Source of the DNA: Bdellovibrio sp047344985
GTDB lineage: Bacteria; Bdellovibrionota; Bdellovibrionia; Bdellovibrionales; Bdellovibrionaceae
Direction: 5' to 3'
Assembly (NCBI RefSeq): GCF_047344985.1
Contig: NZ_CP178861.1
Location: forward strand, 558,001 to 622,000
Length of the DNA: 64,000 bases
Part shown: positions 35,143-43,052 of the stretch, in pieces
Numbering within the stretch: the first letter of the stretch is position 1
How the letters are laid out: each line of letters starts with the position of its first letter
Made by a program: the position numbers and the translations under genes
Notes under the pieces: model-generated
What the model saw: the letters and a program-made list of their open reading frames with translations, nothing else
What the model was told of the DNA's origin: nothing
The model's database searches: none

Positions 35143-36345
35143 TTAGAACAGATTTCTGAAGAACGCGAAGATGCGGGCGAAGAAGCCTTCCTCTTTAAGC
35201 GGAGTGGCTTTTTCCACCGAGCTTGGCGAACGGTCATCAGCACATTGATATTGAATATCGATCGTGCGACCTGCTGGAACTGGTGTATCGAATACCAAGT
35301 TCATACCTTCAATACGAGATTGCACAGGACCGATCGTCGGTGTGATCGTCACAGTGAGGTTTCCGTTATAAGGAGCACACTCCAACGGAACGGAACTCAA
35401 AGAATCTTGGATACGGTCAAAGAACAAATTCATATTCGCAGAATAGTCGGAGTCACAGATACTTCCGATACCACCGCCTGTCAGGTTTGAAAGTTCGGCG
35501 TACTTAAATCCGTAATGGCTCTTGTAGCCGCCACTGTCCTGAGCCGCCTTACAAGAAGTATCGCCCGGTTTCACAATGATAGAATTTACAGTGAAGCGGC
35601 GAGTGGCCCCGAAGGTGTCTTTCACGTAGTTCGCAAATACATCCGGTTTGTCTTCGTTTTCAAGAGATTTAAGTTCGCCTGAATAAACCTGTTGAGAAGC
35701 ATCACCACCGATACTTCTTTCGTCTTCGTCCGAGATAATAATGTAGGCAATTGCAGAGTCTGGACGATAGCAACCGCTGTTGGGATTGTAGCGAAGGTCG
35801 CCATTGTAAACGTGACGGTAAGCTGCTTTGATCGCGCGTTCATCATCAGAACCGATCCAGCCTGCGTTGATGTAGTTGATCGTGTTTGTAAAGATCGTTG
35901 AAAGATTCGCAGTCCCTTTTTTAAGAACAATTCCTAAACTTGAAGACGGGGTAGAGGATTGTTGCCAATAAATCGATGCACCCCACGCGGAGGTCGTTGT
36001 GGTAATGGGAAGTTCACGAGTCACCGTCGCACACATTTGCCAATCAATATTTGAATTCTGAAGCTTCGTCACAAACCCGGCAAGGTTCGCTGCTAATTTC
36101 TGGTTATCAGGCAACATCGAGTTGGAGTCATCAACCACAAGAACGATATCAAGCTTGTTGTTTGTCGCCGTCACCGTATTGTTGTAGTGAACATCGCGCA
36201 AACTTGTCGGTGGAGTAGTTGTGGGTGTCGGAGTGGGGCTTGAGTTCGGATCGACTTTGACGTCTTCTTCTGATGATGCTGAAAACTTCACAGGCCCGCA
36301 AGCAGACAACAACAACACCATCGCCAATACTGATGCACGGAACAT
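35143..36345 (-). CDS. Lipoprotein with von Willebrand factor A-like domain
   Basis: The 400-residue protein has lipobox LSAC (C16), a threonine/proline-rich linker (about 36-48) and a von Willebrand A-like domain beginning DIVLVVDDSNSM, where D72, S74 and S76 form the first part of a metal-ion-dependent adhesion site. It should be an envelope-anchored binding or adhesion protein. The C-terminus ends in an odd aromatic tail (FFARIFAFFRNLF). ATG 36345 with GGGGAG upstream is chosen so that the lipobox is near the N-terminus. Confidence 0.75.
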   Translation of the reverse strand: MFRASVLAMVLLLSACGPVKFSASSEEDVKVDPNSSPTPTPTTTPPTSLRDVHYNNTVTATNNKLDIVLVVDDSNSMLPDNQKLAANLAGFVTKLQNSNIDWQMCATVTRELPITTTTSAWGASIYWQQSSTPSSSLGIVLKKGTANLSTIFTNTINYINAGWIGSDDERAIKAAYRHVYNGDLRYNPNSGCYRPDSAIAYIIISDEDERSIGGDASQQVYSGELKSLENEDKPDVFANYVKDTFGATRRFTVNSIIVKPGDTSCKAAQDSGGYKSHYGFKYAELSNLTGGGIGSICDSDYSANMNLFFDRIQDSLSSVPLECAPYNGNLTVTITPTIGPVQSRIEGMNLVFDTPVPAGRTIDIQYQCADDRSPSSVEKATPLKEEGFFARIFAFFRNLF

Positions 36346-36455
36346 ACACACTCCCCTTTCATGCAGGATAGCACACCGTTTTTTGTGTACCAAAGCGGTC
36401 CGGGGTCTAGTCCTGTTTTGAAACACCTGTAAATACAGGCATTCCCGGCATTTTA

Positions 36456-36467
36456 AGACCTAGGTCT
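36456..36467. promoter_or_regulatory. Perfect 12-bp palindrome, possible operator
   Basis: AGACCTAGGTCT lies between the divergent lipoprotein gene and the DUF2802-like gene. Its core ACCTAGGT recurs upstream of flagellin 1 at 16430-16437. It could bind a dimeric regulator, but no promoter boxes could be matched to it. Confidence 0.35.
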
Positions 36468-36525
36468 CATTGTTAGACGGACCTTCGGCAGTTTAGAATT
36501 AAATCATATTAGGCGAGGAGGCCGG

Positions 36526-37434
36526 GTGAGCTTTTGGTTCTTACTACAAGTTCTAGTGAATTTGATTCTTTTAGCAGGCGTTGTAGGGATGTGGGTTCGC
36601 CTTAATCGTCCTCCCAAAGATGATCCTCGTTTGAGCAAAGGCTTGCAGCTTTTGCAAAGTAAAATCGCCGTTCTTGAAGACTTATCTGATCGCACAGAAA
36701 CTCAAGTGAATCAGCTGACGGCGTTGCTTGAATCCAAGGTCAAAGACATTCAAACAAAAATCCAAGCGTCGGATAAACAACTCGCTAAAATCGAACAGAG
36801 CATGCAAAAGAGTTTGGAAGTCGCGAAGATTTTCCAAGATCGCATTCCGCACACTGAAATTCTTGAGCGCCAGAATACAATTAAGTATGTGAAGGCCGCG
36901 CGCTTAGCCCATCAAGGTTTGAGTGCCGAAGAGATCGCACAACAAGTGGATCTTTCTATGGGCGAAATCGAATTCATCGCCAAAGTGAATCGCGATCAGT
37001 TGATGTTCTGTGAAGAAAGTCTTCCAGAATGGGTGCAAGAAGAAGCACAAGTAGAACCCGCGTCTGATTTAAGCGATGTCGATAACATCAGCTTTATGAC
37101 TCCACTGCAAAGAGAAGCTCCGCAAGATATGAGCAATGTCTTTGAGGTTCCCAAAGCAGATCAAGATGCGCTGAAAAAATTAGGCGAAGCTTTCAAGGCT
37201 GCTTGCCAGGAAGTAAAACAACAAGAGGACGCTGCTCAACAAACGGCAAATAATGTTTCTGCATTGTTTAACGTGACTCAAAATATTGCGCAAAATTTCT
37301 TGGGTGAAAAACCCATGCCGGCAGCTCCAACAGCCGCTCCGGTCGTGACTGCAAAACCAATCAATACAAATAAAGAAGCTGTGATTCGTCCGGTGGAATT
37401 CCGCCGCATCGACATGGCGAAAGATTTGGGATAG
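36526..37434 (+). CDS. DUF2802-like membrane-anchored coiled-coil protein
   Basis: The 302-residue protein has an N-terminal membrane helix (about 5-23), a coiled coil (about 40-105) and a helix-turn-helix-like segment, GLSAEEIAQQVDLSMGEIEF (about 131-150), as in DUF2802 proteins, which are often found near flagellar genes. The C-terminal part is low-complexity (glutamine, alanine, proline). GTG start with GAGGAGG upstream. It is followed after three bases by a small protein gene. Confidence 0.65.
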   Translation: MSFWFLLQVLVNLILLAGVVGMWVRLNRPPKDDPRLSKGLQLLQSKIAVLEDLSDRTETQVNQLTALLESKVKDIQTKIQASDKQLAKIEQSMQKSLEVAKIFQDRIPHTEILERQNTIKYVKAARLAHQGLSAEEIAQQVDLSMGEIEFIAKVNRDQLMFCEESLPEWVQEEAQVEPASDLSDVDNISFMTPLQREAPQDMSNVFEVPKADQDALKKLGEAFKAACQEVKQQEDAAQQTANNVSALFNVTQNIAQNFLGEKPMPAAPTAAPVVTAKPINTNKEAVIRPVEFRRIDMAKDLG

Positions 37435-37437
37435 ACC

Positions 37438-37680
37438 TTGGCTTCAAGAGCATTTTTAAAATCTCTTGAGAAAGGTCAAATTCTTCCTGCGGTGGTGGAA
37501 GAAGCCGCCTCGTCCTCGGAAGCTCTCTGCAATTTTCAAGGAGAGCTTTTGTTAGTTGCCAATCATACCGGGCACGTTTTCAAAAAAGGCGACCCGATTC
37601 GCCTGCAAGTCAAGAGCGTCAATCCACTGCAGTTTCACATTTTCGATCCCCGTAATTTGAAATTTGAACGGGTTGTCTAA
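37438..37680 (+). CDS. Small protein of unknown function
   Basis: The 80-residue product begins with TTG three bases after the DUF2802-like gene. It looks like a small beta-rich domain and ends LKFERVV. It has no signal peptide. Its position suggests co-translation with the preceding gene. No family was recognised. Confidence 0.55.
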   Translation: MASRAFLKSLEKGQILPAVVEEAASSSEALCNFQGELLLVANHTGHVFKKGDPIRLQVKSVNPLQFHIFDPRNLKFERVV

Positions 37681-37743
37681 ATTATCTATTCCCTTTAAGC
37701 ACATTCTCTTATTCTGAAGACAACCTCATCAAGGCGGTGGCGT

Positions 37744-38178
37744 ATGAGTGAAGTCATTCAGAAATCCATAACTTTGCATGCAGAACCTTCTAAAATCTGG
37801 GAAGCTCTGACCCGTCCTGAAGAATTGTCAGAGTGGTGGAATGACGGTGTCGTTATCGAACCTGAAATCGGCGGACTTTTTAAAGAACCTTGGGTTGATA
37901 GCGAAGGCGTCGCACAAGTGGCTACGGGAAAAATTCTGCAAGCCCGCGAAAAAGAAGAACTTAAATTCACCTGGCATGAGAAAGACTGGCCCATTGAGTG
38001 GGAAACGGAATGCTCTTTCAAGATTGATGATAATGGTGAAGAGCGCGTACTTACTGTTACGCATGATGGTTGGGAGCATCTTCCCGAAGACAAACGCGAA
38101 AACGTAATCAAAGATTTTGAGACAGCGTGGGCGATTCACTTAAAAGAACTAAAATCTTTTGTTGATCTCAGTCCTTAA
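37744..38178 (+). CDS. SRPBCC (AHSA1-like) domain protein
   Basis: The 144-residue cytoplasmic protein has the typical opening KSITLHAEPSKIWEALTRPEELSEWW and internal pattern of activator-of-Hsp90-like SRPBCC proteins, which form a cavity that binds hydrophobic ligands. Function in bacteria is mostly unknown. The 3' end overlaps by four bases the stop of the convergent subtilase gene. Confidence 0.85.
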   Translation: MSEVIQKSITLHAEPSKIWEALTRPEELSEWWNDGVVIEPEIGGLFKEPWVDSEGVAQVATGKILQAREKEELKFTWHEKDWPIEWETECSFKIDDNGEERVLTVTHDGWEHLPEDKRENVIKDFETAWAIHLKELKSFVDLSP

Positions 38179-39086
38179 AAACATTTGTAGGCTTTATCGA
38201 AGAGACGACCAATATTTAAAAGACGTCCTTCAAAAACGTTGATGTCTTTCGAGTGGCAAGTCTTTGTGATCAGCATTTTCTTAAGGTCGGCGCCTTGTGC
38301 TTTCGGATATTTTTCTTTCAGTAAAGCGGCGGCTCCGGAAACGACGGGAGCGGCTCCGGAAGTTCCATTGAAAGGATGCAAAGAAGTTGAAAAAGGACTG
38401 TAGGTGGCAATGCCATCTTCAGCGTCTCCCGAGGGAGCGGCGATATCGACATCAGGGCCGTAAACGGAGTACGAAGTAGAATGAATAGGAAGATCAAGGC
38501 CGATAGTGCCGACAACAATCACGTTGGGCCATTTTTCTTGCAAACTCGGGTAACGTTCCCCGGAGTTTCCGGAAGCTAAAACTAAAAGACTTTTCTTAAA
38601 ACGTTCATCACCAACAGTATCACGCACACGTCTTAACATCTCTTCCGTGAACGTCACAGACAGATTGATGACAGGAACATTGCGCTTGATCGCATATACC
38701 GTGGCGTTGACGATATCGTCTTGAGATCCATACTCTTTTATCACTAACAAAGGCATGATCTTAACGGAGGGAGCAATCAACGTCACAATGCCCGCAACCG
38801 GAGTGCCGTGACCGTCGAAATCCATTGTAGAAGCGTTATTGTCGATAAAGTTCCAACCGGGAACCAGGTGTTTGGCTAAAGGCTCCGTCGCAGCGGAAGC
38901 CCCCGTATCGATCACGGCCACAACCACGTCTTTCCCGGAAACAGGCAGGCTTTTGTGATCTAACGAAATAAGTTTTTTAAGACGGAGATTTTCGGGGTCT
39001 TTGACAGGCCATGAGAGATTCTCGCTCGAAGCAAAAGACACACTGGTAAACGCTAAGAATGTAAAAACAAATAACAATCCACGCAT
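38175..39086 (-). CDS. Secreted subtilisin-like serine protease (S8 family)
   Basis: The 303-residue enzyme has a signal peptide (about 1-19) and the complete catalytic triad in order: D60 in VVAVIDTGA, H93 in DFDGHGTPVAG and S243 in NGTSGAAPVVSGAAALL, with oxyanion asparagine N174 in ASGNSG. There is little room for a propeptide (about 20-45), so it is a compact subtilase. It probably digests protein outside the cell or in prey. ATG 39086 starts the signal peptide; a ribosome binding site is not obvious. Confidence 0.92.
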   Translation of the reverse strand: MRGLLFVFTFLAFTSVSFASSENLSWPVKDPENLRLKKLISLDHKSLPVSGKDVVVAVIDTGASAATEPLAKHLVPGWNFIDNNASTMDFDGHGTPVAGIVTLIAPSVKIMPLLVIKEYGSQDDIVNATVYAIKRNVPVINLSVTFTEEMLRRVRDTVGDERFKKSLLVLASGNSGERYPSLQEKWPNVIVVGTIGLDLPIHSTSYSVYGPDVDIAAPSGDAEDGIATYSPFSTSLHPFNGTSGAAPVVSGAAALLKEKYPKAQGADLKKMLITKTCHSKDINVFEGRLLNIGRLFDKAYKCF

Positions 39087-39293
39087 AAGACACTGTTTAT
39101 AGCTCTGATGTTTTCTTCGCAGGGGAAAAATGAAGCCTCTTGAAATAAAGACACGACTGTCAATACTCTTGCCACCGGACCCCGAATCAAACCACATCTG
39201 ATTTTAGGCAGGAACTTGTTTTTTCCTTCCGGAAAATTACTTTCGCATTTGAGAATTCAGACAAATCTTAAAAATGATTTTTAGGAGAATGCC

Positions 39294-40862
39294 ATGATCA
39301 GAGTTGTACGTTTTATGGTTCTTGTGTCTCTTGTGTCTCAGCTTTACGTCGTGAACGGTTGGGCTCAGATGAGAACAAACGCTTCGTCGGGAAATAGGGC
39401 CGATTATTCCAACGTGTTATCGCAAATCGATATTTTGGATATGAGAAGTGCCATGCTCAATATTTGGCGTCACGGTTTAAATCCTCAAGCGTACTGGACT
39501 GAACGCTTAGAGAACGCCTACGTTACAGGAGGAAACCTTTCGCGCACGTTGAAACCGCTTGCTGATCAGGCGTATTTAAAAATGCTCAATGACTTGCATC
39601 GAGGCAGTGTAGATCCGCAAAGCGTTGGAAGAGACGTCAAATTCATTCGCAAAGATTTTTTATCACCGCAACAGTTGATGACTTTGTTTGTCGCTGCGGG
39701 AAGAAGAAGTGCCGTCTTGGCAGACATGGTGGCTCCGCAAAATGCTCCGTATCTGGCGGTGAAGGAAGCTTTTGAAAAAATCTATTCTGCTTGTCAGGAC
39801 GGTTCGTGGCGCCCCATCACCCCATTAACGACGCCGATCCGTCTTTACTCGCATCACAAAACCGTGATCGATATCAAACAGCGCCTGGTTGTGCTAGGTT
39901 ATCGGATTAGCAAAATGGATGATACCTTCGATGGAGACATGTTGAGTGCCATCAGCGATATTCAATGGAATATGCGTATCAATCCTGACGGAGAAATTTC
40001 TCCGAATGGAAAAGTGTGGGCGTTTCTCAACGTCTCCTGTATGGATCGCGTGCGTCAGTTGCAGGTCGATATGGAGAAGATGCGCTGGTTCCCACAATAT
40101 TTTGAAAATCGCTATATCTTCGTAAACTTGGCGATGTCTTATTTTATGCTTGTCGACCGCACCAATGAATGGCCGCGTATGATGAGTTTCAGAACGGTGA
40201 ATGGGCGTCCGGCACGTAAGTCACCGACGATGCGAGACGAAGTTGTGCGCGTGATTATCAACCCGTTCTGGGTTGTACCACCGACGATCTTCAGTGAAGA
40301 CAAGGTGAATGATCTGAAAAAACTCTCCAGAGCGCAAATCGCAGAATATTTCTCATCACACAACTATGAAGTATGGGATGGAGGCTTCCGTCGTAAAATT
40401 GATCCGACGACTGTGGATTGGATGGGTATTAGTGAAGGACGCGTTTCTCCTGATATTCAAATTCGACAATTGCCACATTTGGGGAATGCGTTAGGAGTTT
40501 TGAAGTTTGATTTAACAAATTCTTTCGCGATTTATCTGCATGATACAAATCAACGCGAACTTTTTGATACACCGATGCGTCAGGTAAGCTCCGGATGTAT
40601 TCGTCTCGAAAAACCCTTGGATCTGGCGGAGTTTCTTCTTGAAGACACGCCTTGGGATCGCGCGACTATTCAAGCAGTGATGGCGCGTCCTGGTGAAGTT
40701 CTTGCGAAGTCTACGGAGCTGCCAATTCCCAAAGCCAAGATCACACCAGTCTACACAGCCTATTTGACGTCGACGATCAGTTCAGATGGAGTTGTTCGCT
40801 TCGTTGACGATATTTACGGACAGAATGCGGCGGTCCGACGCAATTTAACAAACTCCTTCTAG
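39294..40862 (+). CDS. YcbB-type L,D-transpeptidase
   Basis: The 522-residue periplasmic enzyme has a signal peptide, a helical N-terminal region, a peptidoglycan-binding-like domain (about 190-235) and a YkuD catalytic domain with H416 in HDTN and the nucleophile C435 in SSGCIRLEKP. L,D-transpeptidases form 3-3 crosslinks in peptidoglycan or attach proteins; predatory Bdellovibrio use such enzymes on prey wall. AGGAGAATGCC precedes the ATG. The companion gene downstream is 91 bases away. Confidence 0.92.
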   Translation: MIRVVRFMVLVSLVSQLYVVNGWAQMRTNASSGNRADYSNVLSQIDILDMRSAMLNIWRHGLNPQAYWTERLENAYVTGGNLSRTLKPLADQAYLKMLNDLHRGSVDPQSVGRDVKFIRKDFLSPQQLMTLFVAAGRRSAVLADMVAPQNAPYLAVKEAFEKIYSACQDGSWRPITPLTTPIRLYSHHKTVIDIKQRLVVLGYRISKMDDTFDGDMLSAISDIQWNMRINPDGEISPNGKVWAFLNVSCMDRVRQLQVDMEKMRWFPQYFENRYIFVNLAMSYFMLVDRTNEWPRMMSFRTVNGRPARKSPTMRDEVVRVIINPFWVVPPTIFSEDKVNDLKKLSRAQIAEYFSSHNYEVWDGGFRRKIDPTTVDWMGISEGRVSPDIQIRQLPHLGNALGVLKFDLTNSFAIYLHDTNQRELFDTPMRQVSSGCIRLEKPLDLAEFLLEDTPWDRATIQAVMARPGEVLAKSTELPIPKAKITPVYTAYLTSTISSDGVVRFVDDIYGQNAAVRRNLTNSF

Positions 40863-40953
40863 GTGACGAATTCGTAAATTGCGAAAGCTCAGCGGGTCCA
40901 ATACAAATTTCAACACGAGTTCGAATGATTAAACTAAGAAAGGGGTTCACAAA

Positions 40954-42234
40954 ATGTCTCTTCATTTTTTTCAGAAAGTTCTCATTGCAGTCCTCATGGG
41001 TGCACAAATAGCGTTTGCTGCTGAGTTGCCGAAACCACCAGCGCCTCCGGTACAACCGTCTCCTCCGCCGGGACAAGTGCAGTATGAAGGTGTCGGTCGT
41101 ATTGACCAAGTCACTCGCCAAGCCGGTGGAGAAATTTATCGTCTGGATTTGTCACGCGCGCTGCCTCTGGTGCGCCTTGAAGCAAAATCGAAAATGGGTC
41201 GCCTTAAAATTTATTCGACAACGGTAGTTACCGATAAAGGTGACAAGATTCCGGTGCGTCAATTGGCGGGAATTCTTGTCGATGAGCCAAGTCCCGCTGT
41301 CAGTTCAGAGATTTTAAATATTCCAACGGGCATCGCGGCGATTGAAGTTCTCGCGGAAGCTATGGGCGGAGAAGCCACTTTGGAAATCAAAGCGTTCTCG
41401 ACCAAAGAAGCACCAAAACTTTCTTTGGGCTCACGCGTGCCAGAGTTTTCTTGCAAAAAGAATATCGACGCTCTTCTTAAAGATAAGTTAGAGCCTGTTC
41501 AACTTTGGGTGTCCCGTGCGGAAGCGGCGGCTCCAGGTTCTGTGCAAGAAAAATTTGCGGGCAATCAGCTTAAAGATCAAGTGAATGACTATATTGCGAC
41601 ATTGCGTATGGGCGGCGCTTACACGTCTACAACATATCTTTTAACATTGTTGAACTTCTTTGCTGACCAATACAATGCGGTGAGATCCGGCGGAGTTTCT
41701 GAACCTGCTTATAAAACATTGTTGAATGCGACTTACGATGTTTTGCAGTTGGCCATCCAAAACGAATTGCCATGCCGTCGTTTTCCAAGTGATTCGTTGA
41801 TCCAAATTGCTTTGGATTTAAATAAAAAGCAGCTTTCTATGACAGACAGCAGCCGTGCACGTCCTCTTTATGTCTCTATCATGACAAAGGTGCGTGACAT
41901 GATTCCTGGTCAATATCGCAAAGAAATTTCTGCAGCGAACTGGAACTTCCGCCAAGCTGACACGGAAGGCACAAACTATTACAAATTATATGTTGGTGCT
42001 AAAGATGATGCGTTCTTGAAAACCACCCATCGTGATATGAGCGCTTACGCTTTTGTGGTGGCTGAGCAAGCTCTGCAAAAAGAAGTGAAACTCATGGATA
42101 TCGAGCAAAGATATCAGCTGATCGTAGAGTATCAAGCTAAGTACAATGCCAACGCCGACTTCCCACAAGCCGTGGCCGGTCGTTACTTGGCGATCTTATC
42201 AGATCAAAACCTGTATCTACCGATTTATAGATAG
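40954..42234 (+). CDS. Secreted protein with N-terminal beta-sandwich-like domain
   Basis: The 426-residue product has a signal peptide (about 1-22), a proline-rich segment (24-42), a beta-rich domain (about 45-150) and a helical C-terminal half containing a conserved-looking cysteine pair. It resembles the beta-sandwich-domain proteins common in Bdellovibrio annotations, whose function is unknown. AAAGGGG lies before the ATG. It may share a transcript with the L,D-transpeptidase gene. Confidence 0.6.
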   Translation: MSLHFFQKVLIAVLMGAQIAFAAELPKPPAPPVQPSPPPGQVQYEGVGRIDQVTRQAGGEIYRLDLSRALPLVRLEAKSKMGRLKIYSTTVVTDKGDKIPVRQLAGILVDEPSPAVSSEILNIPTGIAAIEVLAEAMGGEATLEIKAFSTKEAPKLSLGSRVPEFSCKKNIDALLKDKLEPVQLWVSRAEAAAPGSVQEKFAGNQLKDQVNDYIATLRMGGAYTSTTYLLTLLNFFADQYNAVRSGGVSEPAYKTLLNATYDVLQLAIQNELPCRRFPSDSLIQIALDLNKKQLSMTDSSRARPLYVSIMTKVRDMIPGQYRKEISAANWNFRQADTEGTNYYKLYVGAKDDAFLKTTHRDMSAYAFVVAEQALQKEVKLMDIEQRYQLIVEYQAKYNANADFPQAVAGRYLAILSDQNLYLPIYR

Positions 42235-42244
42235 ATGCAAAAGC

Positions 42245-42273
42245 AAAAAGGCTCTCGCAAGAGAGCCTTTTTT
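42245..42273. terminator. Bidirectional terminator
   Basis: GGCTCTC (42250-42256) pairs with GAGAGCC (42261-42267) around GCAA, with A5 on the left and T6 on the right. It ends the beta-sandwich gene and the convergent regulator gene, whose stop codon lies at its edge. Confidence 0.9.
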
Positions 42274-43024
42274 ATTTCATCAGTTTGCGAACGACTTCCG
42301 GCATCCACGTTTTTGCGCCAATAAGAATATTAATATTTGAATCCAGCGCACCATGGATATTGAGATCCATTTCTGACATGTGCTCAATCTCGCGTCCCAG
42401 TTCTCGAAGTTTACGCAAAACGATTTCCTGTGAATCCGCCGATAACGGGCAATTAAAAAAGAATTTAAAGGACTCCGGGGTTTGGTAAACGTCAGTGGCA
42501 AAGTCAACGGCCATTGGCACCATATACTTTTTATGAAGGGGGCCGTTCATATTCCAACGAACTTTTCGATATACGGTCATCTTTAATTTGTTTTTTGGGT
42601 GAAGTTCCAGGATTCCAAAAGATTCCAATTCAAGGGCGATTTTTAGAATCTTGTCGTGGCCGAATTTGAATTTTCGAGAAATTTCCTCAAAAGAAAATCC
42701 CATCACGGCCAAATAAAAAACCGCAAAGAGTTCGTCGTCCGAAGCCAGGGCTTTTTCCTGCTCCAGAGTTAGAAATGTCGTCGGTCCCTTGCTTCCAAAT
42801 TTTGAAAGGCGGGCAAGTTCGTACAAGTCGATCTCTAAGATATCACATATTTCAGAAATTCTTTGCAGAGTGATGGGAATGCGACCATTTAAGAGACGCT
42901 TGATCGTATCGGGACTGAGCCCCATTTTCTTTCCAAGATCTTCATATGTGATGTCGGAACTTTTCACAAGCCCCCGAAGAGCGTGAAGCATCGGAGACGC
43001 TTGGCTTTTTTCTTTTTCATTCAT
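42272..43024 (-). CDS. XRE-type helix-turn-helix regulator with large C-terminal domain
   Basis: The 250-residue protein has an N-terminal helix-turn-helix of the Cro/C1 type (about 24-72: DLGKKMGLSPDTIKRLLNGR) and a C-terminal domain of about 160 residues resembling the TIGR02147/DUF4423 group that is expanded in Bdellovibrio. It lies 28 bases downstream of the fibre gene on the same strand, so it may control that gene. The ligand is unknown. Confidence 0.8.
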   Translation of the reverse strand: MNEKEKSQASPMLHALRGLVKSSDITYEDLGKKMGLSPDTIKRLLNGRIPITLQRISEICDILEIDLYELARLSKFGSKGPTTFLTLEQEKALASDDELFAVFYLAVMGFSFEEISRKFKFGHDKILKIALELESFGILELHPKNKLKMTVYRKVRWNMNGPLHKKYMVPMAVDFATDVYQTPESFKFFFNCPLSADSQEIVLRKLRELGREIEHMSEMDLNIHGALDSNINILIGAKTWMPEVVRKLMK

Positions 43025-43052
43025 GCGGAAAATCTCCAGCCGTTTCTTTATA

